From Diphasiastrum complanatum (taxonomy: Eukaryota > Streptophyta > Lycopodiopsida > Lycopodiales > Lycopodiaceae), in assembly GCA_029204225.1 (NCBI GenBank), contig CM055096.1:63207240-63271239 (forward strand): DNA of 64,000 bases, read 5' to 3'. The first letter of the stretch is position 1. Each line of letters opens with the position of its first letter. Position numbers and translations under genes: made by a program. The notes beneath the pieces were generated by a model. It was not told the DNA's origin. It ran no database searches and worked only from the letters and a program-made list of their open reading frames with translations. Positions 1-9,503 of this stretch are shown piece by piece.

Positions 1-51
1 TAGAGGATAGTTCCCACAGAGTTTTTAGATCAGTTAGGTCGTATTTATTGT

Positions 52-1434
52 ATGTTTACCGGTAGAATAGACATGCTTGCCACTCTACGGGCTAATACGG
101 ATGCATTCACGTACGTGAGTGAGTATATAGATGAAACTTTAAAGCCTTATGCCATACAAATTCCTGGCTCAACTATCATGTGGATTCCATATAACTTGTT
201 TAGTTATATATGGAAACGAGATAGACCATTTATTGCTCGTCTCAACAGACTTATTAGTCACTTGGGTAACGATCATTACTTGGAGTTGACCAAGGATCAG
301 CTGAAAACTTTTGATCTTGAAAGTGTAGGAAAGAAGTTTCTATCCGGTGAGATTACTGTTATTTTTTTGCTTAATGAGTTTCCAGCGACTGTGGCCAGCA
401 ACAAACACAATCCTAGTGAGCAGGTGAACGAGATGAACGACCCGGGTGAAGAGGAAGATTTATCTGCAGAGCACGAAGCAGTCTTGGCTGCGCAAGGGGC
501 AACAGGTGCATCCACATCAGCGGAGCCAGAAGATATAGATGAGTCCGATCATGTCGTGCTTCGAATCCATGGCCTTGATCCAATCATCATTGATGGGTAG
601 GAGTATGTGTTCATGCATGACTTGCAACATATTCTCGGCTTGTGAGAAGATGAGATGCTGGCATTTGCAGAATGGCAGTTCCATTTTCGACCACACCCAG
701 CCCGACGAAACGTATGAGAAGATGATCGGGCATGACACGGACACCACCGAGCAAGCACTGGCAAGGGTGCTTTGCCAATTGAAAACGCTTCAACCACCAC
801 CAGTTCAAACGAGGCCATTCGAGGTACTCGAAGGGAAAACTGCTAACGTGAAGTACAAAGGCAAAGGAATTGACCTTGCGCAAACCGAAGACATTGATGA
901 AGGCACCGAGGCAAGTCTGACCCAACAATTCAACTTGCGTGTGTTTATTATGTTTGTTTGTCTTCATTATACTCATTTTGCAATAATTTGAACCAAATGC
1001 AGGATGCAGTGAAGCTTGATGCATTTGCAATGCGAAGGGGTGGCGCTCGGGAGAAAGTTGAAGCAGGAACTCTGGACAGGTCTATGGCCCACTACATTGG
1101 GAACTTGTCCAACAACTTTATTTTCTGCTTCAGCAACAAGTACAGCCCAGATGGACAGACAGAGCTTCTTAAATGCAAAGCACTCTCCAAGCACATTGGT
1201 GAGCTGGACTTGTCACCGTCAGCGCCAAAGGCTTACTATGTCCTCCGAAAAGCCATTTTGAATGATTTTTGCCCTGGATTCGAGACTCGGCTCATTCTCT
1301 CAGGTTTAATTGGCCCTTACGAGGATGAGGGAGATGCTCCTAAATTAGCATTAGAAATGTTAAAACTAGTACTGTCATCAGAGAAGCGATCAGAGAAGCT
1401 GAAGTCCTCTCTGAAGGAAATGGATCAAATGTGA
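52..1434 (+). pseudogene. Unidentified two-exon gene, broken reading frame
   Basis: I do not recognise the family. The frame is already open from base 4, so the gene may begin upstream; the first Met at 52 opens 182 codons. The same frame stays protein-like past a TAG at 598-600 and a TGA at 643-645 (C-to-T derivatives of CAG and CGA would fit), then coding moves to another frame around 690-710. A clean intron fits at 941-1002: GT donor, AATGCAG acceptor, phase 0 on both sides. The last exon runs to TGA 1432-1434, with AATAAA overlapping the stop at 1434-1439. The N-terminal part is mixed alpha/beta-like; residues 120-175 are acidic and Ser/Ala-rich. No signal peptide, zinc finger or catalytic motif is visible. 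It converges on the H3-like gene. It could be a transposon accessory ORF or a decayed host gene. Confidence 0.5.
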
Positions 1435-1563
1435 ATAAAGCTTTTGTCATTTTTTTTTCTTGTGGACTCTCCTAATTCTTTGTTGTCATTATATGATGTG
1501 CTTATTCATTGAATTTAGAATTTAATTTTTTTTTCCGATAAAGATTTCTCCTTCTTTTTTTAC

Positions 1564-1740
1564 GTGGCGTGATTTTCACGCCAGGGCGCGACCAAGGGAC
1601 GTTTGACCAGGTCAAACGTCCCCTGGTCGTGCCTTGGCGTGATTTTCACGTTAGGGCACGACCAGGGCCCGTTTGACCTAGTCAAATGTCCCCTGGTCGT
1701 GCCTTGGCGTGATTTCTATGCCACGACATGGAAACCTATC
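1564..1740. repeat. 70-bp tandem repeat made of two alternating hairpins
   Basis: A 70-bp unit starts at 1565, 1635 and 1705 (about 2.4 copies). Each unit begins with TGGCGTGATTTTCACG, which in copy 1 is part of a 7-bp perfect stem (GGCGTGA/TCACGCC). A second hairpin follows, whose arms read GGGACGTTTGACC and GGTCAAACGTCCC around a tiny loop. Copies differ mainly by transitions. It lies between the converging 3' ends of the unidentified gene and the H3-like gene. It could be a subterminal repeat of a DNA transposon, a foldback element, or a strong bidirectional terminator structure. Confidence 0.75.
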
Positions 1741-1784
1741 TTAGCTACAACAGGGTTAAAAAAATTACCATTCCCATAGTACTG

Positions 1785-1905
1785 AAAATTTTAAATCACT
1801 GCATTCACATAGATGATACTAAAATTTTCAAATGACTGCATTCACATAAACAGTACTGAAATCAGATATCAAACTCAATCACAACAATTTGCATTCACAT
1901 AACCT
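1785..1905. repeat. Short dispersed repeat, TGCATTCACATA three times
   Basis: The word TGCATTCACATA occurs three times within about 110 bp, the first two inside a longer similar context of roughly 48 bp with ACTGAAA/ACTAAAA neighbours. It lies between the hairpin repeat and the 3' end of the H3-like gene. No function is evident. Confidence 0.5.
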
Positions 1906-1973
1906 GAAATTCTGCAAGATACTTGACATCAAATCTTCAGTATATTATAAATAAAATCATGTACATGATATTT

Positions 1974-3208
1974 TTAATTGCGCTCTCTCCTTAGCCTTCT
2001 AGCTAGGTGGAGATCCTTCGAGAGTATTGTGACTCTCTTCCCGTGCACTGCACACAAAAATGAGTCCTCAAAGAGCTGCGTTAGGTACATTTCCGCAGAC
2101 TCTTGTATTGCGGACACCGCATCTGCCGTAACTCTGTTCCCCAAGGAAAATTCATCAACTATTTTTTTTACAAGCCTCACAAAAGGGGCCCTAGGGATCA
2201 AAAATTTTACGGACTTCTGATAGTTCCGTATATCCTGGAGCCACTTTGCGATCCTGCGCTTTCTACGCGGTCGAGGAGGTGGTGGCTGCATCCTGCGGAG
2301 CTCCTTTCCAGCCCATGGTGCTGCACGAGGGGCCGGCCTACCCCTGCCACGCTCTATGGTCCTACTTGGGCCAGCTGTGGCAGAACTTGGAGGCGGTGGA
2401 GGTGGTGGAGGTGGTGGTGGTGGAGGTGGTGGTGGAGGTTGTGGTGGTGGTGGAGGCGCTGGAGGCGGTGGGGGCGGAGGCGGTGGAGGTGGAGGCGGTG
2501 GAGGTGGAGGCGGTGGAGGCGATGCTGGCGGTGTGGGCAGTGGTGATGGCTGTTGAGCTGCAGGATTCCGTCGCTTTGATGTAGACCCTGCCTTGCGAGA
2601 ATTCTTTCTTTTTCGCTCGTGTGCTCCTCTCTCTGACCATCTATGGGTCGCCTTCTGCTTCATCCTTGTTGTGTTTGACATCGGGGTGCCCTCATCAGAA
2701 CCACCCACCAGCAACGACATCATCGGACCCATCACCAGGCCGTGACTTGGAGATGACACGGTGGGTGTGGTGTCTCCCGATATGCCTAAATTTGATGTGT
2801 CCATGCCCATTACTAGTGGAAATGGGTCGAAGAAAGAATCATTCAGAACCGGCAACTCACCCGATGCCGCAAGCTCCTCATCTAGGAACTTCATTGTTTC
2901 CTGCCGCTCAGTTGCCGTCAGGGAAGGGCTTTTTTCTCGTGTTGGCTGCTGCTGCTGCTGGTCCTCCTACTGCTGCTGGTCTTCTTGTTGTTGCTGCTCA
3001 GTCTGGTCCTCCTGTGCAGTTGCTGTATGGGCCATATCCTCCTCAGCTTCATGCTGAGTGGCTGGATCTTCCTGAGACGCTATAGGGTTGCGACTCCTAC
3101 TCCTCTTATGCTCTCCCATCTCTCTCTCTCATCGAGGGTGGCTAGTGCATCCCTACGGAGCAATGCAGTCACTCTGGGACCTCTACCCGTTTGTTTCGTC
3201 CGTGCCAT
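1974..3208 (-). CDS. Histone H3-like protein with ARTKQT tail and very long linker (frame broken or spliced)
   Basis: Seen: from ATG 3208 the minus strand encodes MARTKQTGRGPR, close to the H3 tail including the Lys4 context. From 2894 an uninterrupted 306-codon ORF runs to 1974. Its last ~97 residues are an H3 histone fold: WLQDIRNYQK (alphaN), LIPRAPFVRLV (alpha1), an alpha2 containing LFED and LCAVHGKRVTI, then KDLHLARRL. Between tail and fold lie an acidic Gln-rich stretch, a basic stretch (HKRSRSR, ERKRKNSRK) and a ~50-residue polyproline tract (about 2390-2550). Known: H3 folds package nucleosomes, and plant CENH3 has LIPFAPFVR in alpha1. The L1 loop has canonical H3 length rather than the longer CENH3 form. 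Oddities: tail and body are in different frames across a (GA)n run at ~3118-3131, and one TAG (2969-2967) sits in a CAG run. An intron from 3172 to 2967 (phase 0, acceptor GCAGTAG) would remove both; otherwise it is a young pseudogene. Confidence 0.8.
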
Positions 3209-3334
3209 TTCCTCCGACATTAGTTAGCCTTTGAAAACGTATCAGAGAACACGAGAGATGAAAAACAGAGAATTTAAAAAAACTGACACTCTGACACTCA
3301 AGGGATGAAGTGGAGAAATGAGGACCCAAGCACC

Positions 3335-3342
3335 CTTATATA
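3335..3342 (-). promoter_or_regulatory. TATA box of the H3-like gene
   Basis: The minus strand reads CACTATATAAGGGTG here, a strong plant TATA box. It lies about 127 bp upstream of the ATG at 3208, a normal spacing for a short leader. This is the only TATA-like element I see in the upstream interval, and it supports use of the ARTKQT start rather than the internal Met at 2894. Confidence 0.6.
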
Positions 3343-3824
3343 GTGAAGGGTTTTATTTTTAGTAAGTGCCCCTATTAAAGTTTTGGCCTCTTTTTCAAAT
3401 ATAGTATGTTCTTGTCTAGGCTCATGAGTAAAAATCCTAATTGCCAGTTAGCAAAAACCTTCGAAGAAAACCAGTAATAGTATAAAAATGCATATCACTA
3501 AACGATTTAAACCCTAACAAGTTTCAACCTTGGACATCCACAAATGTAGTAACAGGCATATAAAATGTGACAACGCAAAAGTAACGTCAAAACGTAACCA
3601 AATATATCAGAATAGAGTCAAAACACAACCAACTAATTGTGTTTTCTATTTTCCATTAGATTAAATCTTTTATTCCCATTGGACTCCTAATGTCCCTATT
3701 TGTAAAAATGAAACACATTGGTGATTTTTTTCGGCTCGTCTCCGTATCTGCAAAACCAGACACAAAGTTAATAATCCTATATTTATTCAACATTACTATT
3801 CAAAATTCAGGAATCTGATGGAAA

Positions 3825-4458
3825 TTAGGGACTCACATTTTTTCCATTACGAGTGAAGACAAAATCTACTGGCACATCAACAAAAGTCAATCCAAGCATA
3901 TGCCGAAGATCTTCTAGGCTGCACTCCTTATTTATATGAATTTCTCGTATTTCATCATGGGGCAAATGTATGGATATCTCCACTTCTTGCCGATTCGTCT
4001 CCGCGTCCAAAGGGTCCCATCGGCCATGACCAAACTTATATCGCCTATAAATGAAACTTAAGGAGCATGTTTGACGTGAAATATGATACCTTATGGTCAT
4101 TGTTTCACAAGAGAGCTTACACCTTATTAAATCTCCTTTATGCTCCATTTCCTTTGAATTCCATGCGACAAATATGTTATCCAACAATGATGATTCTGTT
4201 GCTTTCCATGCCCACATCGTATTTGTTTTCCTAAAGGGGACCACCTTAAATATGGCAACAAATACGGTGATCGGCACAGAGATGCTAGTGTAGACTCGTT
4301 TTGATCTGAATGTTGGCTTCATATTACCAATAATCTCTTTGAGAAGTTGCCTCTTCGTTAATTCAATAGTCAGTTGGTCAACATATGGCCACTCGTGAGA
4401 ATTGATCGCAGGCTCAGAAGTTGGTGCTAATTTGCCTTGGCCATGTTGATAACACTGA
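3825..4458 (-). CDS. Unidentified ORF upstream of the H3-like gene
   Basis: The minus strand is open from about 4458 to the stop at 3825 (about 210 codons). The first ATG is at 4322, but the codons before it (TIELTKRQLLKEIIGN) look equally protein-like, so the real start may be farther up, lost at the junction with a copia scrap at about 4460. The product is mixed alpha/beta. Its C-terminal part (HLPHDEIREIHINKE, LEDLRHMLGL, DFVFTRNGK) resembles a small ubiquitin-like or PB1-like fold in pattern only. There is no signal peptide or membrane segment. It has the same orientation as the H3-like gene, with its stop about 480 bp upstream of that gene's TATA box. I cannot assign a function. Confidence 0.45.
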
Positions 4459-4459
4459 G

Positions 4460-4560
4460 ACCTTCAGTCCAGTAGTCAAGCATTCTTCTATTCGACTTTT
4501 GTTATCATTTGCCGCTGCAGCAGATTTGGAAACACATCAAATGGATGTATCATTGTTATC
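4460..4560 (+). pseudogene. Ty1/copia reverse transcriptase scrap
   Basis: About 34 codons encode TFSPVVKHSSIRLLLSFAA followed by ADLETHQMDV, the conserved RT segment just before the palm domain of copia elements. The same segment occurs in the copia elements at 14305-14385 and 40125-40210. Both ends are cut, so this is a short relic whose insertion marks the upstream edge of the preceding minus ORF. Confidence 0.8.
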
Positions 4561-4619
4561 AATAAAACGATTCACTCACTCGATTGGTTAAAAACTTTGC
4601 CTATACTAAAACATCCTCC

Positions 4620-4712
4620 TTATGAGCCATAATAGTTATGAAAATTTTTCAGTAACTATTTACATAACTATTATGGCTCATAACTATTTACATAGCTATT
4701 ATGGCTCATAAC
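4620..4712. repeat. 21-bp perfect inverted repeat plus an extra direct copy
   Basis: TTATGAGCCATAATAGTTATG at 4620-4640 is the exact reverse complement of 4663-4683, with a 22-bp spacer. A second near-copy of the right arm follows at about 4691-4711. The structure could fold as a hairpin; it may be a remnant of a MITE. Confidence 0.75.
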
Positions 4713-4967
4713 TATTGTGATTCAATTTCTTTTAGGGTTTAGGATATTGTTCCACTATGGTGAAGTGATTTCAATATTTGAAACTTATGTTAAAGGTTGC
4801 ATTGTATCCTACTCCGAATTTTTGCTTTCATAAGTTGCGTACTAGTAAGAACCGACAAATATTAGTTCATTGACATTCAGATTTACAACTTGGTTTATCT
4901 CTCTCTTGGTTTGGAAAGGGCTTTCTTCTTTTCTTTCAATAACTCTAATGGGGATTCAAGACAAACT

Positions 4968-5210
4968 CTAATAGGGCTTCATGAACAAGTCATTTCCCAA
5001 TGCTTTGGTGAAGATATCAGCTACACATTCCCTTGAAGACACATGTTCAAGCTCCACCTCCTTTGCAATGACTTGCTCCCTCACAAAGTGTTGTTGCACC
5101 TCAATATGCATGCTCCTAGCATAGTTTTTGACACTAGAACTTTGATCCATCATAAGAATGATCTTCTTCCCAAGAATAGATCTTTCAATGAATCTACCTC
5201 TGCACCTCTT
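4968..5210 (-). pseudogene. Ty1/copia RNase H C-terminal fragment
   Basis: The minus strand encodes ARSMHIEVQQHFVREQV and later ECVADIFTKAL, the standard C-terminal end of copia RNase H (the H-I--H-F-R and ADI-TK signatures). The N-terminal part including the catalytic DNQS segment is degraded (DQSS remains). The fragment ends near 4968; no polypurine tract or LTR is recognisable beyond it. Confidence 0.85.
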
Positions 5211-5288
5211 AAGAGAGCCAGTGAGATCCACCTATAATGTTGACAACATACATGTACAGCACTGTCAACATTTGCAAGTCTGTGTGTG

Positions 5289-5290
<2 letters not shown>

Positions 5291-5378
<88 letters not shown>
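5291..5378. repeat. (TC)n microsatellite, 88 bp
   Basis: Uninterrupted TC dinucleotides, immediately preceded by a short TG-rich segment. It is one of several long TC/AG tracts in the window. ORFs here that read as Ser-Leu or Arg-Glu repeats are artefacts of the tract. Confidence 0.98.
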
Positions 5379-5384
<6 letters not shown>

Positions 5385-5456
5385 CTATTACTTTTCACAA
5401 TAGCCTACCGAATCTTTACTTCAATTGTACAGGTTTTTTCCATTGAAGGAGTGAAT

Positions 5457-6207
5457 TGTTGAAAATTGTCACTTCTCACTTGTCATTTTTTATTGTAAAT
5501 AAAGATCAATCATGAGTACAATGTTCATGATCTGATTTCACATGTGTGGAGCCTGTTCCCACGTGTGAAAGAAAGTACTTTTCATATTTGTAAATATCTA
5601 CTTTGATTTTGTATCAATCAAGTCAAGTGTGAACATGATATGACTAGTTTTTAGTCAAGTTGACTAGTCACCTAGAACTTAGCTTATCCTTGCATGTGCA
5701 TGAGTAAATGCTCCCACATGGCAAGTGGATGTTCACACGTGTGTATAGAGTTCTAGAAAATAAGAGTTGACCATTTTTCTTAGATCCTATTTTGTAAGAA
5801 ATATTTCTATATTCTAGGAGACTAGCTCTTTGGATTTTAGCCATATTCTAGAAGGTCAACTTTGGATAAGGATCAAGGATGGATCAAATGGATAGATCTG
5901 AGTGATGTGGCACTCTTCACACGTGTGAAGACCTACTGGAATGTACCAGACTCGTGATGTACTTGATCCATAAAAGGATCATCATTTTGCTAATAAGATT
6001 GATGAGACTTTTGCATTCTACACTTTTGTGAGATTTCTAGTCAATAGAATTGTGATTTTATTGAAATATTGCTATCAAGAACCTATGTACTTGTTGTTTC
6101 AGGTGCAGGCCATACAGTGGACAGTACTCCACACGTGTGAGGCCGCTCTCACTTGTTTATGAAGTGTTAAGTACAATCATTAATGTCCTAAAACTGAGAT
6201 TTCATCA
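5457..6207 (+). repeat. 5' LTR of element A
   Basis: It begins TGTTGAAAATTGTCAC and ends TTCATCA directly before the primer site, about 751 bp. Bases 5457-6079 match 21515-22133 almost throughout. Several CACACGTGTG palindromes (5734-5743, 5918-5927, 6130-6139) and two related words (5536-5550, 5558-5571) occur in it. A TATA-like CATAAAAGG lies near 5970. A diverged third copy lies at about 30040-30525. Confidence 0.85.
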
Positions 6208-6219
6208 TGGTATCAGAGT
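6208..6219 (+). promoter_or_regulatory. Primer-binding site (initiator-Met tRNA) of element A
   Basis: TGGTATCAGAGT directly follows the LTR. It matches the usual plant copia site TGGTATCAGAGC except for the last base. It primes minus-strand DNA synthesis in active elements. Confidence 0.85.
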
Positions 6220-6794
6220 CGAGTAAGAGAGTGATCATTTGATTTATAAAACTTGCAAAGATCATTGGCAAAATTTGTTTTTGGCTAAAGGGCGAGTTCA
6301 TCTAGAGTGATGGCTTGTTTCTATTTGGATCAAATCGACTTGGAGGCTATGTATGTACTTTTCACACATGTGAAACCATATAGCAACTTTCATTTCAAGT
6401 TACCTTGTGTTTTTTGGTCCTATAATCTCAATTCTAGTCCAAATCTAGTGCTTTTTGAAGCATAGTATTGATCTAGATTCAATCTAGCTAATGCCTATGA
6501 CCAAATAGAGTTTTGGATCATTGAAGCATCTCTTTTTGGAGTTTAAGATCAGATCTAAGAGGCTGATTTGTTCAGATCCTTAGTTGAAGTGAAACCTCTA
6601 AGAAAAGTGTAAAGCAAAAAAAAATTGTGAGAGTGAAAGCTAGGAATTTTTGTCAAGATCTGATTGTGTATCATTCAAGCTTGTGTGCTAGTTTGATAGA
6701 GACAAGGCTATAGGCAATATTGTGAGCTTTAGGCCTTTCATAGATCTTTAAAATTCATAAATCTTTGTGATTTTAGAAGAGCATTTATTCTACA

Positions 6795-7945
6795 ATGTCA
6801 TCCATGGGTGGTTATTTGTTGAAATCAAGTGAGAGACTCACTTCCACAAATTATTCCATTTGGAAAGTGAGGATGGAATCACTCCTAGTGATCCATGACC
6901 TCTTTGACATAGTTCTAGGAGTTGAGGAAGAGTCTCAAGTTGCCCAAGAACAAACCAAATACAAGAAGAGAGCAAGATTAGCTCTACATTGCATAAAGTT
7001 GAATGTATGCAATGACCTCTTGAAGGAGGTGTCTTCTTGTGCCTCATCAAAAGAGGCTTGGGATTCATTAAAGAGTATCTATGAATCCAATAACACTTCA
7101 AGAATCCTCATGCTAAGGAATCAAGTCTTTCAAAGCATGAAAGGAAGTGGAGAGAGTGGAGAAGAGTATGTCCTTAGGATCAAATCTCTTAACAAGGAAT
7201 TGAGTGCTATAGGAGAAAGGATCCAAGATCAAGAGCTAGTACAAATCAAATTGAATGGCCTAGGTGATGAGTTCACCAACTTGGTCCAATCATTTGCTAT
7301 TCAAGACACTCTTTCATCCATTGAAAAGTTGCACAATGTTCTTGTGGCCAAGGAGAGTAGACTCCTACACCTCAAGACAAGAATGGGAGGCATGTCACTT
7401 AATGGAGGAGAGGAGAAACCAAATTTTACATCCAAAGGCAAGAAGAAACAACATCCATTCAACAAGAATCAAGGCAAGGAGGCTGAGATGAAGAATGGAG
7501 GATCAACTTACAAAGGCAAAGTGAAGAACAAGGCAAAGCTCAAGTGTTTCTTTTGTGGGAAGAAAGGACACTTTGCCTCAGAATGCTACTTGAAGAAAAA
7601 TCAACAAGCAAATGGAGATCAAGGGAACATTGCTCAAGAGGCAGAAGATGAGGATGGATTCAACATATCCTTAATGGTTGCATCTACACCAACTTCAAGT
7701 CAAGACACATGGTGGATAGATAGTGGGTCTAGTTCCCACATGTCTTTTAACAAGCATTATTTTTCTACTCTTCTCTCTTGTAATGACTCTAAGAAGTCAG
7801 TATACACTGCTAGTGATCAAGAATGCAAGATAGATGGTATAGGATCTATTCCTCTTTGCATAGGCACATCTAAAAGGATAGATCTAGATAAGTTTTGTAT
7901 GTTCCTACCATTTCAAGAAACTTGCTTAGTGTAGGACCAACAAAC
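6795..7945 (+). CDS. Copia gag and start of protease, element A
   Basis: The ORF of 379 codons is Ty1/copia gag. A UBN2-type N-terminal region (NYSIWKVRMESLL, EAWDSLKSIYE, VLRIKSLNKEL) occupies residues ~15-200. A basic stretch follows, then the zinc knuckle CFFCGKKGHFASEC (CX2CX4HX4C) near residue 250 and the protease active site WWIDSGSSSHM near residue 310. About 15 codons before the track's stop the frame shifts: the other frame gives YVPTISRNLLSVG, the conserved end of protease, up to about 7945, where similarity stops. The start at 6795 follows a ~590-bp leader after the primer site. Gag is unusually intact compared with the rest of the element. Confidence 0.92.
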
Positions 7946-8232
7946 AACACAATGACAATAACAGAGCTGGAGATGGCGCTGGAGATAGAGATGGCGTAGG
8001 CTTTGTTGATTTTTTGAAATGGGTCAAAATCTTTAAAAAGAGTAACCACTTTTTAGTTTTTGATATTTCGCCCAAAAACATGCTTTTTAATGAAAAATCA
8101 AAAAAACTTTTATACAAAAAATATCCATTTTGACCAAAAAAAATCCATACACCAAGTCCAAAATTTAAATTTTTTAATAAAACCTAAAAAATTAAAAATA
8201 TTCACGTGAACAAAATTTGACAATAAACTATT
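7946..8232. other. AT-rich non-coding filler at the break in element A
   Basis: Poly-A/T-rich sequence with no ORF or recognised repeat. It begins where copia coding similarity ends and stops at a minus-strand copia scrap, so it is probably part of another inserted repeat. Confidence 0.5.
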
Positions 8233-8430
8233 TTAAATTCCATTTTTGGGATGGCCCAACCTCTTATGCCAAACTTCTTGGTTTGTCAATTGTTCCCTAG
8301 CCATACATCCTTCATGCATAGAGATCACACATGCATCCAGTTTGAAAAGCTTCCCATGCCTCCTTCCTTGAGCAATCAAGGTTCCACATTTACTTATCAA
8401 ACAAGCATCTCCAATTGTCCATACTAGTGA
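8233..8430 (-). pseudogene. Copia protease end and GAG-pre-integrase scrap
   Basis: The minus strand encodes GTLIAQGRRHGKLFKLDA then EVWHKRLGHPKNGI, the GAG-pre-integrase domain with its W-K-RLGHP signature. It is opposite to element A and cut on both sides. Upstream minus-strand codons (8430-8553) do not resemble copia, so the longer ORF there is fortuitous. Confidence 0.85.
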
Positions 8431-9082
8431 GCCACTATCAAGGAAGAGAGGTGCATCTCCAGCTCTCGCACATAATCCATGCAACCATCGATCAACAGCT
8501 CTCCTCTTTGCGCTGGAACTACGCCTACCTCCAGAACTGCAGTGCCTTCCCAAGAGCTGAAACTATTCTGCTATGGTATTCCAATGGGCTATGCTTTGAT
8601 TAGAGTCCTAGCTTCATGAAAAATAAGTAGTGAACATAAAGTATCAATCTTAGCCATGCTGAGTTGCGCCCTCTAATAGCCGGTTGATTTGAGATCTCTC
8701 GAATCATTCTTGACACTAGCAAGAAGACATGAATCAATCTGATTTCATTGCAGTTCAGCTCAATCTCTCTCTTCTTCCCTCTCTTTCGAAGTCTTTCAGA
8801 GGGCTCTGTGCCAGTCTTTGGTTATTTGGAGGACTAGGTCCCACAAGTTGAGGATTGAGAATCAAAGGAACATGAGCACTTCATTACAAGAACGTGGGTG
8901 GCTCCCTATGACAATTGAGTTTCCTCCCCTCCCGTTGAGCATGACCTACAATTTTTGAGAATTGTTTTCAAATGAGAGAAAGGAAGAAGTTGATGGGATT
9001 TATTTGAGGCAAATTGGCTTAATAGGCCCCTCATTTGCTTGATGAATCAATGAGACGCCTGCCGGAGCAATGACTGAGCCCC

Positions 9083-9335
9083 TATGAAAGTGCCTGAAGA
9101 ACAAGAACAAGAATAAGAAGCCTTCTAGGCTTAAGGACTAACCTTACTTTGAAGGTGTGTGCAGGTACTCATGAAAGTGCCTGAAGAAACAAAACAAGAA
9201 CAAGAGGCTTTCAAAGCTAAAGACTATTTACAAGAAGGCGGCTTATTTCTAAGTTTATAATGAAGGCTCATAGGAGTCTATAAGGAAGGCTTATTACTAA
9301 GTCTATAATGAAGGCTCAAAGGAGTCTATAAAGAA
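9083..9335. repeat. Two imperfect direct repeats
   Basis: GAAAGTGCCTGAAGAA with an AAGAACAAGA-rich continuation occurs at about 9086 and 9176. A second pair, AATGAAGGCTCA(T/A)AGGAGTC, occurs at about 9259 and 9308. The rest of 8560-9640 shows no gene I can support. Confidence 0.6.
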
Positions 9336-9372
9336 CAGGACAAGGCCAAGGGTTTGATCACCCTATTGACCC

Positions 9373-9503
9373 TTTCCACCATGATTGAGAATGGGCAACC
9401 TCTAGAAACAGTGCCAATGACCATGATTGAGGATGGACAACCTCTAGAAAAAAAAGTGCCAATGACCATGATTGAGGATGGACAACCTCTAGAAAAAAGT
9501 TCC
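9373..9503. repeat. Three-copy tandem repeat of ~42-46 bp
   Basis: The unit begins ACCATGATTGAG and contains GGACAACCTCTAGAAA followed by a variable A run and GTGCCAATG. Three consecutive copies differ mainly in A-run length. An ORF through it encodes a repeated TMIEDGQPLE peptide, which may once have been coding but has no recognised family. Confidence 0.8.

Noticed and set aside
2103-2584. Plus-strand Gly-, Trp/Arg- and Val/Glu-rich ORFs
   Set aside because: They are antisense shadows of the polyproline tract of the minus-strand H3-like gene, whose conserved histone fold shows the true strand and frame.
1974-3208. Origin of the H3-like gene from an integrated giant virus
   Set aside because: Some giant viruses encode histones, but no other viral gene is visible nearby, and the closest sequence features (ARTKQT, LIP-APFVR) are plant H3/CENH3-like.
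6208-6219. tRNA-like sequences at copia and gypsy primer sites as tRNA genes
   Set aside because: Only the 12-18 bases complementary to a tRNA 3' end are present; no cloverleaf.
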